Source of the DNA: Alteribacillus iranensis
GTDB lineage: Bacteria > Bacillota > Bacilli > Bacillales > Marinococcaceae
Reading direction: 5' to 3'
Length of the DNA: 64,000 bases
NCBI RefSeq assembly: GCF_900113025.1
Contig: NZ_FONT01000002.1
Span: forward strand, 273,460 to 337,459
The notes below the pieces were generated by a model. That model was given only the letters and a program-made list of their open reading frames with translations, was not told the origin of the DNA and made no database searches. Below, piece by piece: positions 16,869-25,460 of this stretch (position 1 is its first letter; every line of letters begins with the position of its first letter). Both the position numbers and the translations under genes were made by a program.

Positions 16869-17933
16869 TTAAAAAAGACTATAGACGATAACAGGAATAA
16901 GCGTAACGATGGTTATAATCCGGAATAGATGCATGGTAACAACGGTTGGAATATTCACTTGATAGTGTTCTGCGATTAATACCATCTCACTCATCCCAGC
17001 CGGTGCCAGCCCACAAACAGCTGTTAAGTAATCCACTTTTAAAAACTTCGATAATAAGGAAGCAAAAATTAAAGCGAACACGATTGTCATTATCGTAATA
17101 ACGAGAGCTGGAGCGATCAACTTGGGCAATATAAGAAATGTTTCTTTGGAAAAGTTTAATCCAATACTTCCACCAATAAGTGTTTGAATGCCCCTTTTTA
17201 CTGTTATAGGCAATGACCGATAACGACCTGTTTTTAAGTTAATCACTACTACTGTGATTAGACTTCCTAATAAAGCACCAATAGGAAAACCGGTTAAAAA
17301 ACCAACAAAAGCACCTGTAAGGGCAGCGATCACTAAAATAGTGTATTTTCGCATGATCTCTTTTGTTTTCTCATCCTTTTTCTCTAAAGGGGGCTGGCCC
17401 ATCGTAAGATCCAATCCAGGTCGATCAGAAACCGGGATCGTCTTAAAGAAATACTTAATGATTTGTGGAAACACGAGCATAACAATAAGCAACCGAATAA
17501 AATGCAAAAAGACTACTGCTGGTGCTTCTAAATCAAGCGCTTCCGCCATGGTTGCCATTTCGACCATCCCACCAGGTGCAGAGGAAAGAATGGCCACGGA
17601 GCGAGTTACAAAAGGAAAGAAACTTACGATGTATCCTGTAAGTATCGTCATCGTAACAACGCTGACGATGACAAATATCAAGCTGTTCCTTACTTGACTA
17701 AATTGTTGTTTTGATAATCTTGTAAAACTTAGACCGATCATCAGCCCAAGAGAAACTTGTACGATAAAAGAAAAGGGATCGGAGGATTCCAAATGAAGAA
17801 GGGAAAATGCTTTCCCTGTTCCTACAAATAGCATGGCCCCCAAGACCGCTCCCATTGGAATTCTCAATTTGTATCCAATAAAGGCTCCAGTGATCGCTAG
17901 CATGATGAAGATAAGAGTTTGTAAGATTCCCAC
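16869..17933 (-). CDS. AbrB-family integral membrane protein
   Basis: This is an AbrB/COG3180-type membrane protein made of two repeated halves, each with about five hydrophobic helices and a conserved GGMxEMA or AGMSEMVLIAEHY motif (here GGMVEMATMAEAL near the middle and the second near the end). The biochemical role is not established; a transport function is assumed for many members. The start is ambiguous: I prefer GTG 17933 because AGGAG is six bases upstream, though TTG 17957 keeps the frame open. It follows tctA by about 30 bases and probably belongs to the same transcript, so it may export or help import the dicarboxylate. Confidence 0.85.
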   Translation of the reverse strand: MGILQTLIFIMLAITGAFIGYKLRIPMGAVLGAMLFVGTGKAFSLLHLESSDPFSFIVQVSLGLMIGLSFTRLSKQQFSQVRNSLIFVIVSVVTMTILTGYIVSFFPFVTRSVAILSSAPGGMVEMATMAEALDLEAPAVVFLHFIRLLIVMLVFPQIIKYFFKTIPVSDRPGLDLTMGQPPLEKKDEKTKEIMRKYTILVIAALTGAFVGFLTGFPIGALLGSLITVVVINLKTGRYRSLPITVKRGIQTLIGGSIGLNFSKETFLILPKLIAPALVITIMTIVFALIFASLLSKFLKVDYLTAVCGLAPAGMSEMVLIAEHYQVNIPTVVTMHLFRIITIVTLIPVIVYSLF

Positions 17934-17963
17934 CAATCTCTCCTCTCTGCAAACCAATCACTA

Positions 17964-19478
17964 TCAGGATGCCGATTTTTTATTGCGTTTCCAAAATTTT
18001 TTTATAGCTGGTACAAAGAAAATGATAATGGTTAACACAGTCATTGCGGTGAATATAGGACGTTGAAATAATTCAAGATATCTGCCTTCGTACAAGACAA
18101 CTGTTCTAGCAAGTTCTCCATCAATAGTGGATCCTAGAATTAACCCAAGTAAGATAGCGATAATAGGATAGTCTAGTTTTCTCATCGCTAACGCAATCAC
18201 AGCAAAAGCGAGTGTAAGAATGACATCTATATAAATGCCACGTACAGAAAAAGCTCCTAATAATGAAAACACGGTCACGATTGGAATTAATAACCTGGTT
18301 GGTACGAGAACAATTTTACTGAAATACCAAACAAACAGAAGACCAATCCCAATGAGTAAAAAACCCTGAAAGAAATTTCCGATAATAACCGCATAGGTAA
18401 GATCCATATGATCTCTCACAAGAAACGGACCGGGAGTTAAGCCATGAACCATAAATGCTGCCATTAAAACAGCCGCGGCACTCCCACCTGGAATACCAAA
18501 TGTTAGCATGGTGGCCATCGAACCACCTTCAGATCCACTGTTTGCACTTTCCGCTGCTACTAATCCAGAGGGATTTCCTTTTCCGAAAGAATCTTTGTCT
18601 TTTTCTTTGGAAAAGGTCTGAGCCTGAGAATAACTTACTAATGACGCTACCGTAGCTCCCGCCGCTGGTAATAACCCAATAAATAACCCAATCAGCGAGG
18701 AACGAACCGTATTCACCTTTTGTTTGACAGCAATTCCCATTCCTCTTAAAATATCTTTAAAGTTCTTTTGAGAGACTCCATCTTCTGAGTCGACAATAAA
18801 CTTTCGTTGCACGAGGAAAAACAATTCTGAGATGGCCAACAACCCCATTAATGCTGGTACAATCTCAATCCCTTCATACAAATCCATTACACCAAATGTA
18901 CCTCTTGGCCTGCCGAATGCAGTAGACCCGATCGTTCCTAATAAAAGACCTACAAACCCAGCAATCAGTGTTTTTGTAATGTCCCCTTTAATCGTACTGA
19001 TGATGGAAAGAGCAAACAATGTAAGAATCATCATCTCGGGGGCTTGAAAGTTTAATACGAACCCGCCAAGGGGTTTTAGCAATATAAAGACTAATAAATA
19101 TCCAAAAAGACACCCAATAACTGATGATATGAGCCCAATACCGAGTGCCTCATTTTGCCTACCCTGCCTTGTCATTGGGTAGCCATCTAGCGTGGTCGCC
19201 ACAGATCCGGGGGCTCCAGGAACGTTTAGCATAATGGCTGTTACACCACCTCCGTATACTCCTCCGGTAAAAATAGCAGACAGAAACATAATCGCACTAA
19301 TAGGTTCCATGTGATAAGTGACTGGGAGCATTAAGGCAATACCTAATGATCCTGATAAGCCAGGTATGGAGCCCAACACAATGCCGACAAATAGTCCCGC
19401 TATTATGTAAAGCAGAATTTCGACACTGAAAATCATGCTAAACGCTTCTGCAGTTGCTGAGAAATCTATAAGAGACAT
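17964..19478 (-). CDS. tctA: Tripartite tricarboxylate transporter, large permease TctA
   Basis: This is the main channel subunit of a TTT-family secondary importer driven by an ion gradient. The 504-residue protein has about 12 membrane segments and the family's conserved blocks: GLVVGIVLGSIPGLS-like near the start (here GIVLGSIPGLSGS), GGVYGGGVTAIMLNVPG, and FGIPGGSAAAVLMAAF in the second half. It follows tctB with a 22-base gap and has AAAGGCAGG before the ATG. With TctB and TctC it forms a complete three-part system. Confidence 0.95.
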   Translation of the reverse strand: MSLIDFSATAEAFSMIFSVEILLYIIAGLFVGIVLGSIPGLSGSLGIALMLPVTYHMEPISAIMFLSAIFTGGVYGGGVTAIMLNVPGAPGSVATTLDGYPMTRQGRQNEALGIGLISSVIGCLFGYLLVFILLKPLGGFVLNFQAPEMMILTLFALSIISTIKGDITKTLIAGFVGLLLGTIGSTAFGRPRGTFGVMDLYEGIEIVPALMGLLAISELFFLVQRKFIVDSEDGVSQKNFKDILRGMGIAVKQKVNTVRSSLIGLFIGLLPAAGATVASLVSYSQAQTFSKEKDKDSFGKGNPSGLVAAESANSGSEGGSMATMLTFGIPGGSAAAVLMAAFMVHGLTPGPFLVRDHMDLTYAVIIGNFFQGFLLIGIGLLFVWYFSKIVLVPTRLLIPIVTVFSLLGAFSVRGIYIDVILTLAFAVIALAMRKLDYPIIAILLGLILGSTIDGELARTVVLYEGRYLELFQRPIFTAMTVLTIIIFFVPAIKKFWKRNKKSAS

Positions 19479-19500
19479 TACCTATCACCTGCCTTTCCTT

Positions 19501-19962
19501 TTAAACAAGGAATCCTCTAGGAAGTTCTACACCTAGAAACATACTGAACAATACGTAAATTAATATAAGCAATATAACTGGGATCACAGTGAGTTCCCAT
19601 GCTTTTCGACTCTCTAATAAGTAATTTAAGAGGACGATAAATACGAAAGATGTCACAAAAAATCCTACAATTGGAACAAATATGACATAAGCAATAATGC
19701 CAAAAAGCAATATAGCTTGCTTTCCCATTACCCATGCTTTCATATCTTGAAAAAATGAAGAGTGCTCTTCTTGTCTTTTTCTCCATCCACGGATGAGGGA
19801 TCTGCTGGTCTCAATGACCAGCAGTATACCTAATCCCCAAAGCAGTAAGACTACTAAGTTTCTCTCCTCTGGTTCCGGAAGGGTTCGCACATCCAAGTAA
19901 TAAACGACAGCGAAGGTACCGATGCAGAGTAAAAATAATATATTTTTTATCTCATGAGCCAT
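19501..19962 (-). CDS. tctB: Tripartite tricarboxylate transporter, small permease TctB
   Basis: This is the small four-helix membrane subunit of the TTT importer. Four hydrophobic segments can be seen, with an internal charged loop (RGWRKRQEEHSS). Sequence conservation in TctB proteins is low, so the call rests on size, topology and position between tctC and tctA. I choose ATG 19962 (MAHEIKN), with AAGGA ten bases upstream, over TTG 19971. Confidence 0.9.
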   Translation of the reverse strand: MAHEIKNILFLLCIGTFAVVYYLDVRTLPEPEERNLVVLLLWGLGILLVIETSRSLIRGWRKRQEEHSSFFQDMKAWVMGKQAILLFGIIAYVIFVPIVGFFVTSFVFIVLLNYLLESRKAWELTVIPVILLILIYVLFSMFLGVELPRGFLV

Positions 19963-19989
19963 TGTAATCAATTCCTTTCATTGCAGGAA

Positions 19990-21003
19990 TTATTGAAACA
20001 GATCTTGATAGTCATAGATAACTTCAACCGTTTGACTTAAGCTTTCCGTTGCTTCTTCTGATGGAATCCATCCGAGATACATCGATTGGTCCTCGCCCCA
20101 CTGTTTAAATTCTTCACTTTCTACAGCGCTTTCAAAAGCAGCTTCTAACGTTTCCCACCGCTCCGGATGGCTCTCTTGGAATTGGCTTTTCACTTGGACA
20201 AATCTTCGGTTCGAAACAGCTGGGAATTCAGCATCTTCTCCCATTTCTTCCATGACATCGTTAATCAACGGAACATCAGCAGCATGCTCATACGGCTCAT
20301 TACTAAAAATAGCTAGTGGGCGTAAGTCTTCCCCAGCCCCTGCAAGGGTACCTTCAATATCGGAAGCAATAAAGTCTACTTCTCCACCCATCAATGCAGT
20401 TCTCATAGGTCCACCGCCATCATATGGCACGTCACGTACTTCCAATCCTAACTCATCCATTATCATTTTCACCGATATATCAGACCAGGAACTAGACATC
20501 ATCGCATAACTTAAATCTCCAGGATTATTTTCAATTCCAACTAATAAATCTTCCATTGTTTCATATTCAGAGTCTTTATCTACCCAGATTGTAATTGGAG
20601 AAGAGTGGGTGATGCCTAAGATGTCAAAGTCTTCAAACTCATATCCTGCTTCTCTAACAATCCCTGCTTCAAAATGGGGATGGGACTGATAAATAATATG
20701 AGTTCCATCCTCTGGATCATTTTGTTTATGGGCGTTTGTACCAGAAGCACCACCTCCACCTTCTCTGTTTTCAACAACGACAGACGTATCTAACTCTTCT
20801 TCAAGAATCGGAGCTAACGCTCTTGCTTGTCTGTCCGCCGAACCTCCAACGCTATAAGGTACCACTAACGTCAGTTCTTCATCCGGCCAACTATTATCAC
20901 TTTCTGCATTGCTGCTATTGCTATTTTCTTCTCCGCCACCGCACGCTGCCAGTACAGCGAGAGAGCCCGCTAATATTCCTGAAGTGAACCACTTTTTATT
21001 CAT
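19990..21003 (-). CDS. tctC: TTT-family substrate-binding lipoprotein TctC
   Basis: This is the extracytoplasmic receptor of the importer. A lipoprotein signal ends at LAACGGG (Cys21), followed by a Ser/Asn/Glu linker. The mature part shows the family hallmarks ELTLVVPYSVGGSADRQARA near residue 45 and VVVENREGGGGASGTN, which contact the substrate carboxylates. The length of 337 aa is typical. AGGAGGG precedes the ATG. Downstream neighbours tctB and tctA complete the system; the upstream hydratase genes hint that the ligand is an unsaturated dicarboxylate. Confidence 0.95.
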   Translation of the reverse strand: MNKKWFTSGILAGSLAVLAACGGGEENSNSSNAESDNSWPDEELTLVVPYSVGGSADRQARALAPILEEELDTSVVVENREGGGGASGTNAHKQNDPEDGTHIIYQSHPHFEAGIVREAGYEFEDFDILGITHSSPITIWVDKDSEYETMEDLLVGIENNPGDLSYAMMSSSWSDISVKMIMDELGLEVRDVPYDGGGPMRTALMGGEVDFIASDIEGTLAGAGEDLRPLAIFSNEPYEHAADVPLINDVMEEMGEDAEFPAVSNRRFVQVKSQFQESHPERWETLEAAFESAVESEEFKQWGEDQSMYLGWIPSEEATESLSQTVEVIYDYQDLFQ

Positions 21004-21038
21004 TTGAAACCCTCCTAAAAATTTGTTTTTTCTAACAA

Positions 21039-21533
21039 CTACAACACGTAATCTTTATGTTTTTTTAAATAAGGAACTAAACCGCCTTCTTCTAAAATAT
21101 TAATCATCACCCGCGGCATGGTTGTCCCTTGATAGGTTTCATTTTTTGTCTTATTGAAAATAATGCCATTCATTAAGTCGACTTGTACGATGTTCTCCTT
21201 TTCAATGGCATGATCACTTGCCTCAATCACAGGAAGGCCGACATTGATAGCGTTTCTAAAGAAAATTCTTGCATATGAGCGGGCAACAACCGCTGAAATT
21301 CCTGCCGCTTTTAATGCCAATGGGGCTTGTTCACGTGATGATCCGCATCCAAAATTGTCATCAGCTACAATAACATCTCCCTCTTTCACATTCTTTCGAA
21401 AATCTGGATCGAGGTCTTCGAGTACATGGTCTGCTAGTTGAGACATATCTAATGTTTTTGTGTATTTCCCTGGGATAATTCGATCCGTATCAATGTTACT
21501 TCCATATACATGTGCGTTGCCTGTTAATTTCAT
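21039..21533 (-). CDS. Aconitase-superfamily hydratase, small (LeuD-like) subunit
   Basis: This is the swivel-domain subunit of a hydro-lyase of the isopropylmalate/homoaconitate/dimethylmaleate type. YGSNIDTDRIIPGKY near residue 10 and DNFGCGSSREQAP hold the substrate-binding residues of LeuD proteins, and ARSYARIFFRNAINVGLP follows. I place the start at ATG 21533, directly after the large-subunit stop (TAACATG); a GTG at 21545 would overlap by 11 bases. It sits inside a catabolic operon with no leuA, leuB or ilv genes, so a role in leucine synthesis is unlikely. Confidence 0.92.
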   Translation of the reverse strand: MKLTGNAHVYGSNIDTDRIIPGKYTKTLDMSQLADHVLEDLDPDFRKNVKEGDVIVADDNFGCGSSREQAPLALKAAGISAVVARSYARIFFRNAINVGLPVIEASDHAIEKENIVQVDLMNGIIFNKTKNETYQGTTMPRVMINILEEGGLVPYLKKHKDYVL

Positions 21534-21534
21534 G

Positions 21535-22779
21535 TTACACACCAACCTCCTCTGCTTGTGAAGGATCCGTTATTTTTCCATGTAACGCTGTGGCAGCTAC
21601 CACTGCCGGTGAAGCTAGGTACACATTGGACTCTGGATTTCCCATTCGGCCTTGAAAATTACGGTTGGAAGAAGAGATAATATTTTCATTACTTCCAGGA
21701 ATTCCTTGATGGGTACCTACGCAAGGTCCGCACCCTGACGTAATAAAAGAAGCCCCAGCTCTAGTTAAGATTTGTACAGTCCCATCGGATAAAGCATCAT
21801 CTAACACCTTCTTAGATGCAGGTGCAATAATGAGACGGACATGAGGTGCAATTTTATTTCCTTCTAAAATTTTCGCAGCTTCATGTAAATCCTCGAGTCT
21901 TCCGTTCGTGCAACTTCCAATAAATGCTTGTTGAATGGGGGTGTCTTTTACTTTACTAATAGGTTGAACATGGTCAGGAGAATGAGGAACAGAAATTTGC
22001 GATTCTATTTTGGATACATCTACATCAATTACTTGCTTGTATTCCGCATCTTCATCTGCGTGAATCGCTTCAAATTCGTCCTCCCATTCTAAGCCGATGG
22101 TATCTACTAAACCTGCTTTTGCCCCCATCTCAATGGACATATTAGCCAGGGTCATCCGACTTGCAAGCGACAGATGATGTAAGGCTTCACCTGTATACTC
22201 AATGGCTTGATACGTTGCTCCTTCAATGCCAAGTGTGCCGACAAGATGTAAAACGAGATCTTTGGCTGAAACTCCTGTCTGCAACTTTCCATGGAGACGA
22301 ATCTGGATCGTTGGTGGGACTTTTACCCATGTTTTCCCTGTCAACCAAACACCTGCTAAGTCTGTTGAACCTACACCTGTTGCAAAAGCTCCAAGGGCTC
22401 CGTACGTACAAGTGTGAGAGTCAGCTCCCAAAAATAAGTCTCCAGGTTTCACATGTTTGTTCTCCACCATAAGTTGATGACAGATACCTTCTCCCACGTC
22501 ATATAATTTAATGTTTTGTTGATTAGCAAACTCCCTCATCATTGAATGAAGATTAGCGATTCTTTGATTTGGAGCTGGGGAAGCATGGTCGATTACTAAG
22601 GATACACGTGATGGGTCCCACACTTGTTTTCCACCCATATTTTCAAACGATTGAATCGCAAGTGGTGCCGTGGTATCAGATGCCATCGTGCCATCCACTT
22701 GAACTAAAGTAATCTCCCCTTCCTTTGCGTCATGGCCTGCATGTTTTGAGATAATCTTCTCTATAATTGTTTGGGCCAA
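21535..22779 (-). CDS. Aconitase-superfamily hydratase, large (LeuC-like) subunit
   Basis: This is the iron-sulfur subunit of the hydratase. Three cysteines that should hold the [4Fe-4S] cluster are present: Cys290 in GSCTNGR, and Cys350 and Cys353 in SGCGPCVG. Substrate and cluster-site blocks VIDHASPAPN and GADSHTCTYGALGAFATGVGSTD are also intact. The 414-residue length suits the prokaryotic LeuC/homoaconitase/DmdA group. Start TTG 22779 has AAGGAGA eight bases upstream. Together with the small subunit it would add or remove water, for example citraconate to citramalate or dimethylmaleate to dimethylmalate. The exact substrate is inferred from neighbours only. Confidence 0.92.
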   Translation of the reverse strand: MAQTIIEKIISKHAGHDAKEGEITLVQVDGTMASDTTAPLAIQSFENMGGKQVWDPSRVSLVIDHASPAPNQRIANLHSMMREFANQQNIKLYDVGEGICHQLMVENKHVKPGDLFLGADSHTCTYGALGAFATGVGSTDLAGVWLTGKTWVKVPPTIQIRLHGKLQTGVSAKDLVLHLVGTLGIEGATYQAIEYTGEALHHLSLASRMTLANMSIEMGAKAGLVDTIGLEWEDEFEAIHADEDAEYKQVIDVDVSKIESQISVPHSPDHVQPISKVKDTPIQQAFIGSCTNGRLEDLHEAAKILEGNKIAPHVRLIIAPASKKVLDDALSDGTVQILTRAGASFITSGCGPCVGTHQGIPGSNENIISSSNRNFQGRMGNPESNVYLASPAVVAATALHGKITDPSQAEEVGV

Positions 22780-22810
22780 TTTATTTTTCTCCTTTCCTTG
22801 CTATCTATTT

Positions 22811-23578
22811 TTACTCCCATTCATAACCCATTGCTTCTGAAATCTTTTTTCCTGCATCGCGAATAAGTTCTGTGTATTTTTCTTTTAAATTTTCGGTTAA
22901 TTTCATGGACAAGCCTGACAACGACACACCAGCCACAAGGTTTTTGTTTGCATCGAAAATCGGGGCTGAGATGGAGCAAGCTCCAAATACTCTATCATTT
23001 TCACTCACAGCAACTTTTTGGCTACGTATGTTATCAAGTTCCTCAAAGTAACTTGCTCTGTCTATCGTTTCATTATTTAGGTCCTCCCACTCCCTCAGCG
23101 CATGCTCAATAAATGCTTTGGAACAAAAGGCTAGGAGTGTTTTCCCGGATGCTCCTTTGACAAGCGAATAAGGATAGCCAAGCCTGACAAATTGCCGAAT
23201 ATCTTCGCTCCCATCCACTTTTTCCACACACACACGCCGATTGGCTTGTATGATATTTAAGCCGACTGTTTCCCCAGTTTCTTTCGACAATTGCTTTAAT
23301 ACAGGGAAAGCTTCCTTTCGGACATCTATATTTTCGCTAACAATTTGCCCCATGCCGATCATGGGAAGTCCTAATCGGTATAAACCACTTTGTTCGTTTC
23401 GCGTGATTAGTCCTTTTACTTTTAAAGAGTTTAGAAGACGAAATACTGTCGTTCTATTAAGATTGGTTCTTTCGACAAAATCGTTTATAGACAATTCATA
23501 GTCATTTAATGTAAAGCAATATAATAAATCGATCGCACGTTCTACAGATTGTACGGTCCCTTTTGAAGCAGTACTCAT
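22811..23578 (-). CDS. IclR-family transcriptional regulator
   Basis: This is a DNA-binding regulator with an N-terminal winged helix (residues about 10-70; recognition helix LNRTTVFRLLNSL) and a C-terminal IclR effector domain (VGLNIIQANRRVCVEKVDG, then GASGKTLLAF and GVSLSG). The length of 255 aa is typical. It is the first gene of the operon, 31 bases before the hydratase gene, with AGGAGGGG before the ATG. Two palindromes just upstream are its likely operators. IclR proteins often sense the small carboxylate whose catabolism they control, which fits this operon. Confidence 0.94.
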   Translation of the reverse strand: MSTASKGTVQSVERAIDLLYCFTLNDYELSINDFVERTNLNRTTVFRLLNSLKVKGLITRNEQSGLYRLGLPMIGMGQIVSENIDVRKEAFPVLKQLSKETGETVGLNIIQANRRVCVEKVDGSEDIRQFVRLGYPYSLVKGASGKTLLAFCSKAFIEHALREWEDLNNETIDRASYFEELDNIRSQKVAVSENDRVFGACSISAPIFDANKNLVAGVSLSGLSMKLTENLKEKYTELIRDAGKKISEAMGYEWE

Positions 23579-23595
23579 TCTCCCCTCCTCCCTCT

Positions 23596-23630
23596 GTTCA
23601 CATCGTGAACAATATGTTTACTATATGAAC
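23596..23630. promoter_or_regulatory. Twin 15-bp palindromes, candidate IclR operators
   Basis: GTTCACATCGTGAAC (23596-23610) and GTTTACTATATGAAC (23616-23630) are two copies of a GTTYAC-N3-RTGAAC-like palindrome, spaced 20 bases (two helical turns) centre to centre. They lie 17 bases before the regulator gene, so autoregulation and control of the whole operon are likely. Confidence 0.7.
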
Positions 23631-24240
23631 TTATAAATGTAATTTTATATGTAAGCGTATTCAATGTCAATTATTTTTTGAAATGTTTTAAAATTTTTTT
23701 ACAATAATAAAATTATCTAGAACCCTTAGATTTTAATAACCTTTGTCTTTTAAAATACAAATGATCAATTAGTATCCCTAGTTATTTATTTTTTTAATAT
23801 AATATTGGTGGTGAAATTTCCAAATATCGGGCAGAAAATTTTTCAAATTAACCTCTTTAAAAACTTTCTCCTCATCTACTATCTCAACATCATGCCGTAT
23901 CATTTGATGTTGTCATTCATGAAAGTGATGACATTTTGATAGTTATATAACTCCTTTTGCACGTCGTACGTGATACTTTATCCAGATTTGTTGTTATTTC
24001 ATTGGATGAAAAATATTCAATTATGCGTCGCCCGAAGTCATTCTCTTAGCAACAACAGCCTGATAGTTTAGAGGAGTACTATACATTTTTTATGTTATTC
24101 ACCATCCTGATAAAGATATAAAAAGAAGACATTGCCTCTTCCGACAATGTCTTTCTCATAACTCATATTATTGATCTGTAAATTTCATCTAGGCTTCTTG
24201 CTGTATTGGTTTCCAGCGATGACCCTAGCATACTCATGCA
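23631..24240. other. AT-rich stretch without a gene
   Basis: I see no open reading frame with a ribosome site. A small isolated terminator-like hairpin is at about 24126-24153 (AAGACATTG / CAATGTCTT with a pyrimidine-rich tail), which suggests a gene once ended here. Confidence 0.6.
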
Positions 24241-24241
24241 G

Positions 24242-24324
24242 TATAAGGCTTTCTATGCGATGGGCTCAATCTGGCCAGTCGATCGCTGAGTTTCCACCGC
24301 CGGGAATAAGGGTGGTTTTATTCT
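24242..24324 (-). pseudogene. Fragment of a ferredoxin-NADP reductase gene
   Basis: About 80 bases match the NADP-binding region of the reductase at 11250 (its bases near 11760-11840), reading KNKT..GGGNSAIDW on the minus strand and then losing frame. Nothing before or after it aligns well. Confidence 0.75.
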
Positions 24325-24487
24325 TGCTGTTAACAATAGTGAACTAATTATTATAGATTCTACTTGTGTTGATTTTTTAAGATATGATTATGGGACACCA
24401 AAAACGATAGAAAATGTTAGAAGCAGATACATTAACGGAGAAGTAACCATCTGGTGGATTACTGTAATAGTTGGATTCTTAAAGTGA
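24290..24487 (+). pseudogene. Coding-like 3' fragment, unknown
   Basis: An open frame without a start codon or ribosome site encodes a plausible protein end (SELIIIDSTCVDFLRYDYG, later INGEVTIWWITVIVGFLK). It begins inside the reductase remnant, so the two are probably unrelated debris joined by deletion. I do not recognise the family. Confidence 0.35.
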
Positions 24488-24596
24488 TTGTGGGAGGAGT
24501 TGATGATGTTTTATTAAAAATTACATCGTTCATAAAAATTAGCTGATACAGGGTTGTATTAGTCATTATAGAAGGTTGAACAATTTTAGAGCTACC

Positions 24597-24772
24597 CCTA
24601 CCATTTTGCGGAAAACATACGTTATGGTTGATTCATAATTGTATACATATATGGAAGCATACACTCATGAATCGCTCATTAAAAATGTAACTATTTTCCT
24701 TAGCGTAGGACATATCGGCTTGCTTTGTGCCGAAAATTGCTTAGTGTATGTTTTCCGCATTTTCTTGGTAGG
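24597..24772. mobile_element. MITE-like element with long inverted repeats
   Basis: CCTACCA, a short variable stretch, then TGCGGAAAACATAC (24607-24620) is repeated inverted at 24746-24772. The core of 14 bases is perfect and the outer arms match apart from a few bases. The 176-bp interior has no gene. This resembles a non-autonomous transposable element; no target-site duplication is obvious to me. Confidence 0.6.
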
Positions 24773-24795
24773 ACTTCAAAGAGGAGGATGAAGTT

Positions 24796-25221
24796 ATGAA
24801 AGTTACGATGGATTTAGAACAAGCAACCTATCATGTCGAAAAAACAAAACCGCTGAAACTAAAAGAAATAGAATTCAAAGTTAAACCGGATATGCAAGAA
24901 CGAAAAAGATTATTTCGAACATCATTATATGAGCTAACCATTATTACAGAGGTACATAATCAAATGTATGAATTTGTAGGCTATGATCTCAATCACAAGT
25001 TGATTTCCCAGCTGGAAAAAGATCCTTCAGGTTTTTTAGTTGGATCAGAGCCACCATTTTTATGCGGAACAGACTGGCCAGATAGCGGAATATCTGAAGT
25101 TATCGAGGAAAACAATGTTCCTTCCGATTCTCTGTTCGTAACAGATGGGAACCATGTGATCGCTACCGTTTATCGTGATGAGATCCCTCCGTTGATTAAC
25201 TGGTTTAAAAAATTAGTGTAA
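24796..25221 (+). CDS. Conserved-looking hypothetical protein (141 aa)
   Basis: I do not recognise this protein. It is soluble, acidic, without signal or membrane segments, and has mixed alpha/beta character with an ETEVH-like strand pattern (LYELTIITEVHNQMYEFVGYD). The ribosome site AGAGGAGG is eight bases before ATG 24796, so it is likely expressed. It stands alone between a MITE-like element and a set of alternative hairpins. Confidence 0.7.
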   Translation: MKVTMDLEQATYHVEKTKPLKLKEIEFKVKPDMQERKRLFRTSLYELTIITEVHNQMYEFVGYDLNHKLISQLEKDPSGFLVGSEPPFLCGTDWPDSGISEVIEENNVPSDSLFVTDGNHVIATVYRDEIPPLINWFKKLV

Positions 25222-25331
25222 AAGACTATGCTGACATGATGGAGGCATGGTTGGTATGAATTATTGAAAATCATTAAAGCGTTCCTCTTTCGCTATTGGG
25301 TGTTTTACTTGAATAAGCTCCATGATCAACA

Positions 25332-25403
25332 GACCTTAAATATACACCTTTTGTACATAGGCAGTATATTTAAGGTCCTTTCATATACAAAAAATATACT
25401 GCC
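25332..25403. promoter_or_regulatory. Three-arm alternative hairpins between convergent genes
   Basis: Arm A, GACCTTAAATATAC (25332-25345), pairs perfectly with 25364-25377. The overlapping arm GGCAGTATATTT (25360-25371) pairs perfectly with arm C, AAATATACTGCC (25392-25403). The middle arm can pair with only one partner at a time. No U-tract follows either hairpin. It sits between the 141-aa gene and the TAXI gene, which converge. Confidence 0.6.
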
Positions 25404-25460
25404 ATTTCATACATGAATTACACGTCAAATACAAGCTGGAGCCACATTTTGTGACATCGA

